A DNA stretch of 64,000 nucleotides from Streptomyces sp. H27-C3 (GTDB lineage Bacteria > Actinomycetota > Actinomycetes > Streptomycetales > Streptomycetaceae): positions 129,483 to 193,482 of the forward strand of contig NZ_JASITA010000013.1 of NCBI RefSeq assembly GCF_030063415.1, read 5' to 3'. Below are positions 51,967 through 60,306 of the stretch, piece by piece. A program made the translations under genes and the position numbers. Within the stretch, counting starts at the first letter, position 1; each line of letters begins with the position of its first letter. A model generated the notes under the pieces. It was not told the DNA's origin and did no database searches. It saw only the letters and a list, made by a program, of their open reading frames with translations.

Positions 51967-52558
51967 GGCTGGCCTCCTCGTCCTCAATACTGGCGGCGTC
52001 GATCTCGGTGACGATGCGGGTGGCGCGGTCGAACGCGGCCTGGGCGCGGGCACGTTCGGGCTTGGACAGCTGCGGGTTACCGAGGAACACGCCCTGGGTG
52101 GTCTCTGCATGGTCTGCCCACACCTGCCGGTGCTGGGGATGGTGGGTGGCCTGAGGACAGCGTGCCGAGTCGCACATCCCGATCAGCGGTTCGTCGGCGT
52201 CGGGGGTGCCGGCGAGCTTCAGGCACAGGGCCTTGGCAGGGTCGGAGAACCAGCAGTAGTTGCCCACGCCAACGTGCAGGCTCTTGGCCTTGGCCTTGAG
52301 GATGCGCTCGACACGCCGATCGTCGATGACCGTCACCGACCCTGGATCGTGTCGGTCCAGGGCCCGGTCCACTGCCTTGAAGGAGGCGATGAGGTCGCGT
52401 GCGCCGTGGCCGGAAGGCAGGATGCCGCGTTGGTAGTCCTCGTAGGCGGCAACGGTCAGCCGCAGGTGCTCGGCCTCTTCCTCGGCCGCGACCTCTGCCG
52501 AGAACGCGGCTTGGTGACCGCCGGGACGCGCTAATGGTGGAGTCGGGTATTGGAAGTG
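51956..52558 (-). pseudogene. C-terminal fragment of a TnpB-like recombinase
   Basis: The frame ending at 51956 encodes EEEAEHLRLTVAAYEDYQRG, a region with conserved NYCWFSDPAKALCLKLAG and a Cys pair (MCDSARCPQATHH), which is the C-terminal tail of the long recombinases in these elements. To the right of about 52558 similarity ends and a different gene begins, so the catalytic domain is missing. An in-frame start within the fragment could still be used, but no recombinase activity is possible. Confidence 0.55.
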
Positions 52559-52574
52559 CCGGAATACCCCAGGC

Positions 52575-53198
52575 TTATGGCTCCATGAGACCTCGGACGT
52601 CCGGTAGAACGGCATCCGGCGCGGCATAGAGAAATGCGAGGTACTTCGCGTATGCGTCACTACTTGTCCTGTCTCGCTCCATCGCGTGCTGCGGTGTCTC
52701 GGTCTCGCCGTCGACCGCGTGCAGCCACGCCATGACCGCGCTGAAGTGTGGGGCCAAGGCGCCAGTTGCCGCCGCTGCGGCATCCCTCATCTCGCTTGGC
52801 CCTTCCACATAGACGACGGCCATAAGCCGGTCGAGCGGACGGTGCAGTGCGCGTGCTTCATTCCAAAGACGACGGGCGGCTTGGCGGCGCTCTTCGCGCT
52901 CTTCCAGAGGGTCGCTTGCTGCGATGCCTCCGAGTTTGATACCTGCTTCGCCGAGCGTTCCGTGTACCAGATTCCAACCCTCGGCAAAGGCCACGTACGC
53001 ACTCTTGCGTGACTCTCGGAGTGCACGAGACCGTTCAGCCTCTATCTGGAGGCGTGCCTGCCCCATCTGTGCCTCAGACTGGATCTTGGCTTGTTGCTCT
53101 GCCTTTCCTCCGGTGATCCATGCGGATGCCGTTGCGCCGAGTGCACCGACAGCGGCGCCGATGACTCCACCGAGGAGCCCTACGAGTCCTGCGTCCAT
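52575..53198 (-). CDS. Membrane-anchored coiled-coil protein of unknown function
   Basis: A 207-aa protein. The N-terminus MDAGLVGLLGGVIGAAVGALGATASAWI is one membrane helix, followed by a long charged helix (KIQSEAQMGQARLQIEAERS) and a globular C-terminus. ATG at 53198. Similar short anchored proteins are common and of unknown role in actinomycetes. It lies between two recombinase fragments, so it came with, or into, the mobile element. Confidence 0.7.
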   Translation of the reverse strand: MDAGLVGLLGGVIGAAVGALGATASAWITGGKAEQQAKIQSEAQMGQARLQIEAERSRALRESRKSAYVAFAEGWNLVHGTLGEAGIKLGGIAASDPLEEREERRQAARRLWNEARALHRPLDRLMAVVYVEGPSEMRDAAAAATGALAPHFSAVMAWLHAVDGETETPQHAMERDRTSSDAYAKYLAFLYAAPDAVLPDVRGLMEP

Positions 53199-53262
53199 GG
53201 GAGAAGTCTCGTTGGCATCACCCAGACACTGCCAGGGCGGCGCGTATTTCCAGCGCAACTGC

Positions 53263-54050
53263 TCAGCCGGGCCGTGGAGGGGTCCGTTCGCTGACGTCTG
53301 CCGCGTAGCTCGCCCAGTCGCCCGCTGATGCTTGCTGCCACTGGACGGCGACTTTGATGTGGACCCCGAGCATCCGGGCGAGGATCGCGGCGGGGACTTC
53401 GGTGGCGAGGGTGAACAGTGCGGTGGAGCGGTCCTGTCTCGGCTGAATCCCGATCTTGTGGAGGCGCTGGCCGATCCGGTCGTCGCCGAGGGGGTGCCCG
53501 GGGCGTCCTCCTGGAAACAGCCAAGGGACGTCGTCGGGGGTGCCGATCTTGGCCTTGCCGCGGCGGATCGCGATGAGATCGAGGACCAGGCTGGCCAGCG
53601 GCGAGGGGAGGACGACCGGCGAGGTGCCGAACGTGATGGAGACGGTGTCGTTATTGATGTGGACATCGTCGACGGTGAGCTGGCTGATGGTGGCAATCTT
53701 CTGAGCGTAGAGGATCAGCAGCAGTCCCGCGACGCGGTCCGGTGTCGGCAGTGTGTCGTCGTTGAGGAGGCGCCGGGCGTCGGCCCAGCGTTTCTCGCTG
53801 TCGATGGTGCTCTGGGGGCCGGCCCAGCGGACGGTGCCGTAGGTGAGTCCGCTGGCATGTCGGTGTTGTAGCGACCAGCGGACGAAGTGGCCGGTCTCGT
53901 CGCGGTAGCTGACCGTGGGCTCGGCCATCCAGCGTTCCAGGTCCGGCTGTGTGCAGATCCCCAGCGTTAGCCCTTCGCCTCCGAGCCAGGTGAGAAAGTT
54001 GTCGGCCGCGGAGACGTGGCAGCGGTGAGGTTCCCCCGAGATGCGGAAGT
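53263..54050 (-). pseudogene. C-terminal fragment of a recombinase-like protein cut by IS3
   Basis: The frame entering from the IS boundary reads FRISGEPHRCHVSAADNFLTWL and ends ASYAADVSERTPPRPG at 53263. In between, ICTQPDLERWMAEPTVSYRD, RVAGLLLILYAQKIATISQLT and ARMLGVHIKVAVQWQQ are recombinase-like (an L..LYAQ..... core and a final helix WASYAAD). The N-terminal half is missing at the IS end. An internal ATG at 53928 gives a 221-aa frame, but it is only a fragment. Confidence 0.55.
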
Positions 54051-54094
54051 TGTTGACAGCGGGTCAGATGGGACTCATGAGAGGACCTGTGACC

Positions 54095-54403
54095 ATGGCT
54101 GCACCCCGAAAATACTCGCTGGAGTTGCGTGAGCGTGCGGTACGGATGTATCGCACCATGGAGCCGAAGCCGCAGATCAAGAAGCTGGCTGTCGACCTCG
54201 GCGTGCATCCTGAGGCCCTGCGCGGCTGGATCCGCCAGGCCGAGGCCGACGCCGGTGAGCGCGACGACCGGCTCACTACCGACGAACGTGCCGAACTCAC
54301 GGCCCTGCGCAAGGAGAACTGCCAGCTCAAGCGGGCCAACGACGTCCTGCGGACGGCCTCGGCGTTTTTCGCGGCGCAACTCGACCCGACCCGGCCCAGG
54401 TGA
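54095..54403 (+). CDS. IS3-family transposase OrfA
   Basis: A 102-aa protein with a helix-turn-helix (KYSLELRERAVRMYRTMEPK, LAVDLGVHPEALRGWIRQAE) and a leucine-zipper-like C-terminus (AELTALRKENCQLKRANDVL). It binds the IS ends. ATG at 54095. Overlaps orfB as GTGA, so a functional transposase would come from coupling or frameshifting. Confidence 0.9.
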   Translation: MAAPRKYSLELRERAVRMYRTMEPKPQIKKLAVDLGVHPEALRGWIRQAEADAGERDDRLTTDERAELTALRKENCQLKRANDVLRTASAFFAAQLDPTRPR

Positions 54404-55317
54404 CGGCGCTCGCCCGCGAGCATCCCCGCCTGGGAGTCGAGTGCGTACTTCGGGAACTGCACATCTCCTCCTCCACCTACTACCGCTGGTGCCGCGCCGA
54501 GAAGGAGCCCTGCGACCGGCGGCGTCGCGACGTCGAGCTGACCGAGCGGATCAAGGAGATCCACGCCGGCTCCGCCGGTATCTACGGTTCACCACGCGTG
54601 CACGCCGTGCTGAAACGCGAGGGCACGCGGGTGGGACGCAAGCGGGTCGAGCGATTGATGCGCGAGGCCGACCTTGCGGGTGTCAGCCCACGCCGCAAGG
54701 GCTTCACCCGGCGAGACCCCAAGGCCACGCTCGCCCCGGACCTGGTCAATCGGGACTTCACCGCGCCCGCGCCGAACCGGTTGTGGGTCACCGACCTCAC
54801 GCTGATCTCCACCGCCGAAGGCCCTCTGTGGCTCTCCGCGATCCGCGACGCGTTCTCCCGCCGCGTCGTCGCCTGGGAGACTTCCGCCCGCGCCGACGCC
54901 GACCTGGTCCTGGCCACACTCGAGTACGCGCTCGCCAGTCGTGAGGTCGAACCCGGCAAACTCATCCACCACGCCGACCACGGCTGTCAATATACGTCCA
55001 TCAAGCTCACAACCCGCCTACTGCGAGCCGGAGTTGACGCATCCATGGGTTCCATCGGGGACTCCTACGATAACGCCCTCGCGGAGAATCTGTGGATGCT
55101 GATCAAGACCGAGTGCGTGCGCGGACGCGTCTTCGCCACACGTGCCGAGGCGAACCTCGCACTCTTCGAGTACATCGACGGCTTCTATAACAGCCGGCGT
55201 ATCCAGAAACGGCTCGGCTACCTCAGTCCAGCCGAGTTCGAGGAGAAGCACTACTCCGATCAGGCAACGACCAAAAGAGCGAACCTGAAACTCCGTCAAC
55301 CCTCCCTGACCAGCTGA
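54400..55317 (+). CDS. IS3-family transposase OrfB (DDE)
   Basis: A 305-aa rve-family integrase: HTH_21 region (KEIHAGSAGIYGSPRVHAVL) and DDE catalytic residues in WVTDLTLI, HHADHGCQYTS and DNALAENLW. The end LGYLSPAEFEEKHY is standard. Intact, so the copy may be mobile. Confidence 0.93.
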   Translation: MTALAREHPRLGVECVLRELHISSSTYYRWCRAEKEPCDRRRRDVELTERIKEIHAGSAGIYGSPRVHAVLKREGTRVGRKRVERLMREADLAGVSPRRKGFTRRDPKATLAPDLVNRDFTAPAPNRLWVTDLTLISTAEGPLWLSAIRDAFSRRVVAWETSARADADLVLATLEYALASREVEPGKLIHHADHGCQYTSIKLTTRLLRAGVDASMGSIGDSYDNALAENLWMLIKTECVRGRVFATRAEANLALFEYIDGFYNSRRIQKRLGYLSPAEFEEKHYSDQATTKRANLKLRQPSLTS

Positions 55318-55320
55318 TCA

Positions 55321-56126
55321 GCACCTCCCGAGCAACGGGGGAACCTCATCGCGGTCGGCGGCGCGAGTACCAAGGACACCGGCACCGCCGTGCGACGCCG
55401 CGGCAACGGGGGCACCTCGTAGACCGTCAGATACGTGAACTCCTGCGACCGCAACCCGCTGGCCAGCGCCAGCCCGACCACCGCAGCGTTGCGCCCCGTC
55501 TCCCGCCCCCGGAACGACGCGTCCCGCACCCCTGCCGGATCGTTGCCCGCCAATGCGTTCATCAGCAACTCCACGTACGGCCGCTCCAGATATTTTCTGG
55601 TGGCGTGCGCGTTGCCGGTGCGGACTGTGGCCAGGTTCCGGGCGACCTCGACCCGCGCGCCGTCGGGCCTTGTGAGGGAATGCTGGGCGTAGGTGAACGG
55701 GACCGCCCGCAGATGCCCTTCGGCCGCCGCCCACTGGTAGAACGCCGACAGCGTCTTTACCGCCAGATTCCAACTCGCCGGACTCAGCCGTACCTCCAGC
55801 GGGCCGGAGAGCCGGTGCTCGGTGTAGAGGGACAGGGCATCGCGCAGCCGCTGACGGTCAGCGAAGACGGGGACCTCGCGGGCGTCGAGGAACTCCGACC
55901 AGCCCTTCAACATCTGGGCGTACGTCCGCCACGTCTTGGGACTCGGTGCCCCGCTGATCGGCAGTTCCCGAAGCCAGCGGTTCATCACGGTCGTCGGTCG
56001 CGGACCCGAGGCATCCTCGAACCGGAGGTCCTCGTCGATGAGGACCGGCATCTGCTCGCGGATCAGCGGGCGCTCGTGCAAGCCCCACTGTTCCCATCCG
56101 CTCGGACTGAAGTAGTGAAGGATCAC
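55321..56126 (-). pseudogene. Tyrosine recombinase (TnpA-like), 3' truncated by IS3
   Basis: From GTG 56126 the frame encodes ILHYFSPSGWEQWGLHERPL, a SAM-like N-terminal core-binding domain (TWRTYAQMLKGWSEFLDARE) and the first catalytic box with Arg in LALASGLRSQEFTYL. It runs into the IS at 55320 before the HxxR and Tyr boxes, so the catalytic domain is lost. It probably was the first recombinase (TnpA) of the element. Confidence 0.7.
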
Positions 56127-56225
56127 GGATCGAACCTGCTGTGAGTCACGAGACAGTGCAAGAGTTAACACTCTAACGAGGGATAGAACTTCACTCCTCC
56201 GAGACACGAGCAACAAGCAGAGCTA

Positions 56226-56845
56226 ACGCCCGTACGTCGACGGCCCGGCAAGAGCTGGCGAGCCAGCTTGACGCCCTCCGCGAGGCGGACTGCCACAAGA
56301 TCTACCAGGAGCAGATCAGCACCCGCATCAAGGTGCGGCCCGAGCTGGAGAAGGCGCTCGCGCTGGCCCGCCAGTTCAAGGAGGCCGCCCCCGATACGCC
56401 GGTCGTCTTCACCGTCCACGAGCTCAAGCGCCTGGCGCGCAACGCGGCCGAGCTGATGACGCTCTCCGCCGAGCTCCAGGCCGACGACATCCAGCTCGAA
56501 CTCCTTACCGGCCCGCTCGCCGGGATCTACGACCCCAACGGCATGGGGGCGATGTTCTTCGCCGTGCTCGCCGTCGCCGGGCAGATCGAGCGCAACTACA
56601 TCCGCGAGAAGACCCTGGAGGGCCAGGTCAGCGCCGCGAAGAAAGGCAACCACGGCGGACGGCCCAAGGTCATCGACGACGACACGCTCACCTTCGCGCT
56701 CGCGCTGAAGGACAAGGGCGTCCCCGTCCCCGAGATCGCGGGCAAGCTCACCATCAAGACCGGCAAGAACGCAGGCACCTCGCCCTCGGTCGCCTCGCTG
56801 TACCGGGCGTTCTCTGAGGCCGAGGAAACCGAATCGGTCACGTAA
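56226..56845 (+). pseudogene. Serine recombinase, 3' part (split by insertion)
   Basis: Continues the gene begun at 50289: ARTSTARQELASQLDALREA carries the catalytic Ser of resolvases, followed by FTVHELKRLARNAAELMTL, GMGAMFFAVLAVAGQIERN, IREKTLEG and a C-terminal HTH (PVPEIAGKLTIKTGKNAGT). No start codon lies in frame near 56226; an internal GTG at 56333 would omit the Ser. As a joined 295-aa protein it would be a normal zinc-finger resolvase. Confidence 0.85.
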
Positions 56846-57459
56846 CCCCCAAGGCCGGCTCCGCCACCCGCACAGCACCATGATCGTTCTCAGCGCCAAC
56901 CGCTGTACCGCGGATACTCACGCCCGGATCAGTGGCAACCAGGCACAGGTCGTCACACGACCGCTCCCTGGTCTGTGCTGCGCGGCGGTACCCCAAGCCG
57001 GGTCTTCTGCGCGTCCCCCGCTTCCGTCCACCGATGACGCCCGGGACCGCGCCATCCGAGCATCGGATGGGCCTGGCGCTGCCAAGCGGCTTGCGCACTC
57101 CCCCGGCCGACGGAACCTCCAAGGTCGCACCTGGTGTTCCGGTTGGGCCGTTTCCAGTACGGGCCGTTATCTGGAACCGACGCGGCGCACCCAGCCAACG
57201 CTGCTACCCGCCCCGACCTGATCCCCGCGTCCCCACCACGTCCCCACAACCTGTGCTGCGACCCTCAGGGACAGCCGCGCCCCAGCTGGTGACCAGCTTG
57301 ATCAGCCGTAAAACAGCAGGTCAACACGCTGGCGTGCACCCAGGACGGAAGGGAACTACGCAATACTCCATGCAACTGAGCAGCGGATTGAGTCCGTTGA
57401 GCCCAAGTTCATGTTCGGACGCCCCAGAAGAGACGTTTCCGCAGGTCAGAGGCTTGCGC
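56846..57459. other. Non-coding right end of island 2, with GTCCCCA repeats
   Basis: 614 bp without a gene I can support. GTCCCCA occurs at 57229 and 57240, 11 bases apart, as at the left end. ACGTTTCCGCA (57433-57443) lies 17 bases before the att repeat. Confidence 0.5.
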
Positions 57460-57462
57460 AAG

Positions 57463-57536
57463 TGGGGCGGGTGGGACTCGAACCCACGGCCGACGGATTA
57501 TGAGTCCGCTGCTCTAACCGGCTGAGCTACCGCCCC
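57463..57536 (-). tRNA. tRNA-Met (CAT)
   Basis: A 74-nt cloverleaf: GGGGCGG/CCGCCCC acceptor, GCTC/GAGC D-stem, GCGGA/TCCGT anticodon stem with loop CTCATAA (anticodon CAT at 57500-57502), GTGGG/CCCAC T-stem, TTCGAGT loop, discriminator A. CCA is not encoded. Elongator-type by the 5' G-C closing pair. Its 3' end (left) is the attachment site of island 2: 57460-57507 equals 23072-23119. Confidence 0.95.
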
Positions 57537-57548
57537 TAACGGCGCGTC

Positions 57549-57564
57549 GCGCACATATGTGCGC
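57549..57564. other. 16-bp palindrome 5' of tRNA-Met
   Basis: GCGCACATATGTGCGC, a perfect palindrome 13 bases upstream of the tRNA-Met 5' end. Could be part of a processing hairpin or a binding site; no function can be assigned. Confidence 0.4.
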
Positions 57565-57669
57565 GCCGTCTGCCGCAGCATAGCCGGTCATACGATCTCC
57601 TGCCTCGGATGGTCGGCAACGCATGCCCATCAGGACTTCGTTGCCGTCCGCCCGGTTCCCGGACACACG

Positions 57670-57696
57670 AAAAAGGACCCCAGAGGGGTCCTTTTT
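57670..57696 (-). terminator. Strong factor-independent terminator of the tRNA-Asn pair
   Basis: A7-less perfect stem AAAAAGGACCCC / GGGGTCCTTTTT with a three-base loop, 8 bases after the 3' end of the first-listed tRNA-Asn on the minus strand. A/T tracts on both sides make it work in either direction. Confidence 0.85.
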
Positions 57697-57703
57697 CTTG
57701 CCG

Positions 57704-57776
57704 CTCCCCCGACTGGACTCGAACCAGTAACCCTCCGGTTAACAGCCGAATGCTCTGCCAATTGAGCTACAGGGGA
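57704..57776 (-). tRNA. tRNA-Asn (GTT), copy nearer the terminator
   Basis: A 73-nt cloverleaf with TCCCCTG/CGGGGGA acceptor, anticodon loop CTGTTAA (GTT) and TTCGAGT T-loop; discriminator G. Second gene of the minus-strand tandem. Confidence 0.95.
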
Positions 57777-57781
57777 CTGCG

Positions 57782-57854
57782 CTCCCCCGACTGGACTCGA
57801 ACCAGTAACCTGCCGGTTAACAGCCGGCTGCTCTGCCAATTGAGCTACAGGGGA
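57782..57854 (-). tRNA. tRNA-Asn (GTT), second copy
   Basis: 73 nt, the same as its neighbour except in the anticodon and variable region stems (GCCGG/CCGGC instead of TTCGG/CCGGA). Five bases separate the two copies, so they share one transcript. Confidence 0.95.
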
Positions 57855-58067
57855 TTGCTGCGTTGCACCGAACGTACCCACCGGATGGCGTCCCGGGAAG
57901 CGTGTGCTCGCTGCGACACATACATTAGCGCAAGCAGGGGGGTGCTCCGCCAATCGGTATGCCCCCTGGGTGATCACGGGTGCCTCCGGGTAGGCGGCCT
58001 GCACAGCCCCCGCGGTCCGAAATGCCCCGGCAGCAGGGGACCGCCGACGTAAAGAAGGGTGGCAGCC

Positions 58068-58370
58068 ATGCGCTACCGACTCACGTTCATCGCCGGACTG
58101 GCCCTCGGGTACGTGATCGGCACCAGGGCCGGACGCGAGCGCTACGAGCAGCTGAAGAAGTCCGCGCGCCAGATCTCTCAGAACCCGGCCGTGCGCAACG
58201 CCGCGGAGTCCGCGGCCCACAACGGCCGGGACATCGCGGGCAAGGCGTTCCACACGGTCAGCGACAAGGTCGGGGACCGGGTGCCCGACTCGGTGGCCGA
58301 GCGGGTCCGCTCACTGCGTGAGCGCAGCGGGCAGAGCGGCGAGGACGACTGGGGTACGACCAACACCTAG
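58068..58370 (+). CDS. YtxH-like small membrane-associated protein
   Basis: A 100-aa protein: one N-terminal helix (LTFIAGLALGYVIGTRAGRE), then a charged amphipathic region (YEQLKKSARQISQNPAVRNA). GYVIGTRAGRERYEQL is a highly conserved actinobacterial YtxH-type signature. ATG at 58068 has AAAGAAGG nine bases upstream. Function unknown; backbone gene. Confidence 0.85.
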   Translation: MRYRLTFIAGLALGYVIGTRAGRERYEQLKKSARQISQNPAVRNAAESAAHNGRDIAGKAFHTVSDKVGDRVPDSVAERVRSLRERSGQSGEDDWGTTNT

Positions 58371-58692
58371 TGCCGCGGCAGGTGACGTTTGCCCGCCAAG
58401 GAGCGGCGTCCGGTGCGTGCTCTCGGCGTGCCGGCCGGAAGTCCTCGTACGGGACGTACTTGGGCTTTCGGCCGGTGCGGCCAAGGGGGGCCCCTGTTCG
58501 AGCGAAGCCGAGAACTCGGGGGCGCGTGCCGGACACCGCGACGGGGCGAATGTTGCCTGGCGCGGCACTGGCCCCGCGCCCGACCCGTGGCGGGTCCGTC
58601 CCCGCCCCGAATGCCCGCTCCATCCGCCGCGCCCGGCCAGCGATGCCCGGGCGCGGCGCACCATGCCCGGCACATGCGGCAGAATCTTGAGC
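58371..58692. other. 322 bp without a recognised gene
   Basis: Open frames exist on both strands but none has a start with a ribosome site or family resemblance. Must hold the promoter of the sugar kinase gene. Confidence 0.3.
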
Positions 58693-60129
58693 ATGGGGAT
58701 AGTCGCCGGCTTGGACAGTTCGTCTGCATTTACGCGCATCGTGGTGTGCGACACCGACACGGGCGCCGTGCTGCGGCAGGGGTACGCCCCGCATCCCGTG
58801 GAGGCGAAAGCCACCGAGGCGGATCCACAGGTGTGGCTCCTCTCGCTGGGCGAAGCCGCGGGCGGCGGGCTCCTGGAAGATGTCCAGGCCATCGGCGTGT
58901 GCGCGCAGCAGCACGGCATGATCCCGCTCGACGGGCAGGGCTCTCCGGTCCGTCCGGCCCTCCTCGGCAATGACAAGCGCGCCCAGGTCGCGGCCGCCGA
59001 TCTCATCGACGCCCTCGGCGGGCGCCAGCCGTGGGCCGAGGCCGTCGGGTCGGTGCCGCAGGCACCGCAGCCGGTGGCGAAGCTGCGCTGGCTGGCGCGC
59101 AACGAGCCGGAGGCGGCGCAGCGCACCGCCATGGTGATGCAGCCGCACGACTGGCTGGTGTGGCAGTTGCTCGGGCGGCCCGCCCGCAGGACCACCGACC
59201 GGGGCGCGGCGTCCGGCACCGGCTACTGGTCGGCGGCCACCGGTACGTACCGGCCCGATCTGGTGGAGCTCGCGCTGGGGCACCACGCCGCGCTGCCCGA
59301 GGTACTCGGCCCGTCCGATGCCGCGGGGACCACCCCCGAGGGCCTGCTGATCTCCGCAGGTACGGGCGAGACGATGGCCGCCGCCTTCGGCCTCGGCGTC
59401 GGGGTCGGCGACGCCGTGGTGTCGCTGGGGGCCTCGGGTTCGGTCATGGCCGTGCACCACGAGGCGCTGGTCGATTCCAGCGGGCTGATCACCTCGTTCG
59501 CGGACGCGACCGGGATGCATCTGCCGGTCGTCCACACTCTCAATGCCGTACGGGCGCTGCGGGGCACCGCGGAACTGCTCGGGACTGACCTGGACGGGCT
59601 CTCGGAGCTGGCCCTGAAGTCGTCGCCGGGAGCGTACGGGCTCGTCCTTCTGCCGTATCTGGAGGGTGAGCGGACGCCGCAGCTGCCGCACACCGCCGGG
59701 ACGCTCAGTGGGCTGCGGCGCGAGTCGATGAAGCCCGAGCACCTGGCGCGCGCTGCCTTCGAGGGCATGCTCTGCTCGCTCGCCGACGCGATGGACGTGC
59801 TGCGGGGCCGCGGTGTCGAGGTCAGGCGGGTGTTCCTGCTCGGCGCCGCCGCCGAGCTGCCCGCCGTGCAGGCGGCGGCGCCCGCGATCTTCGGTACGCA
59901 GGTGGTCGTGCCGCAGCCCGCGGAGTACGCGGCGCTCGGCGCGGCCCGGCAGGCCGCCTGGGCGCTCGGCGTCTCACAGGGCACCCTCTCCCCGCACACC
60001 CCGCCGGCCTGGCAGGGCGCGGCGGCCCAGGTGCTGGAGCCGGGCGAAGAGCTGCCGATGGGACAGGCCGTACGACAGCAGTACGGAGCGACGCGGGATC
60101 AGATCCACCCCGGCGCCTTCGATTCCTGA
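58693..60129 (+). CDS. FGGY-family carbohydrate kinase (xylulokinase-like)
   Basis: A 478-aa FGGY kinase. GLDSSSAFTRIVVCD is the N-terminal phosphate-1 loop, AIGVCAQQHGMIPLD matches the xylulokinase substrate loop (QQHG), and LISAGTGETMAAAFG then VSLGASGSVMAV form the ATP region; AAFEGMLCSLADAMDVLR and FLLGAAAELPAVQ complete the fold. QHG and overall length (about 480) favour D-xylulose. ATG at 58693. No sugar isomerase is adjacent, so the physiological substrate is open. Confidence 0.9.
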   Translation: MGIVAGLDSSSAFTRIVVCDTDTGAVLRQGYAPHPVEAKATEADPQVWLLSLGEAAGGGLLEDVQAIGVCAQQHGMIPLDGQGSPVRPALLGNDKRAQVAAADLIDALGGRQPWAEAVGSVPQAPQPVAKLRWLARNEPEAAQRTAMVMQPHDWLVWQLLGRPARRTTDRGAASGTGYWSAATGTYRPDLVELALGHHAALPEVLGPSDAAGTTPEGLLISAGTGETMAAAFGLGVGVGDAVVSLGASGSVMAVHHEALVDSSGLITSFADATGMHLPVVHTLNAVRALRGTAELLGTDLDGLSELALKSSPGAYGLVLLPYLEGERTPQLPHTAGTLSGLRRESMKPEHLARAAFEGMLCSLADAMDVLRGRGVEVRRVFLLGAAAELPAVQAAAPAIFGTQVVVPQPAEYAALGAARQAAWALGVSQGTLSPHTPPAWQGAAAQVLEPGEELPMGQAVRQQYGATRDQIHPGAFDS

Positions 60130-60306
60130 CCGGGCCGCGGCGGTCTGCGAGCGGGCTGGATCGGATTCGGGGGCTTTGTGGAGACCGGCGCGAGTATTGA
60201 CCCCGGGTTGTCGTAATCCCTTGGAATTCCTGGGGTCGGGTGGCGGAAGATGGGGCGTCCCCGATCTTGCCGACCGCCGGCTCCGCCGACCACCGAGAGA
60301 CTGCGC

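Larger units (their letters stand above)
54051..55320 (+). mobile_element. IS3-family insertion sequence
   Basis: About 1270 bp with two overlapping ORFs of an IS3-family transposase. Imperfect ends: TGTTGACAGCGGGTCAG on the left and TGATCAGCTGGTCAGG (reverse strand) on the right, sharing AGC-GGTCAG. No target duplication is visible, and the genes on both sides are fragments of different recombinases, so insertion was followed by deletion. GCGGTGAGGTTCCCCCG (54022-54038) and its complement with one mismatch (55336-55352) flank the IS as an inverted pair. Confidence 0.85.
50564..56232. mobile_element. 5.67-kb composite insertion (Tn554-like) in the serine recombinase gene
   Basis: The insertion is bounded by a 7-bp direct repeat ACGCCCG (50557-50563 and 56226-56232); removing one copy and the insert restores the recombinase frame exactly. 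All its own genes are on the minus strand: two tyrosine-recombinase remnants, a third recombinase fragment, a membrane protein, a TnpC-like gene and an unknown gene. Tn554 relatives carry two tyrosine recombinases plus TnpC and insert site-specifically. An IS3-family element at 54051-55320 has broken it, so it should not move by itself. Confidence 0.65.

Noticed and set aside
53263..56126. Single recombinase gene merely interrupted by IS3
   Set aside because: The two halves do not join: the right part is the N-terminus with the first Arg box of one recombinase, the left part is the C-terminal half of a different one, and there is no target duplication. A deletion must be involved.
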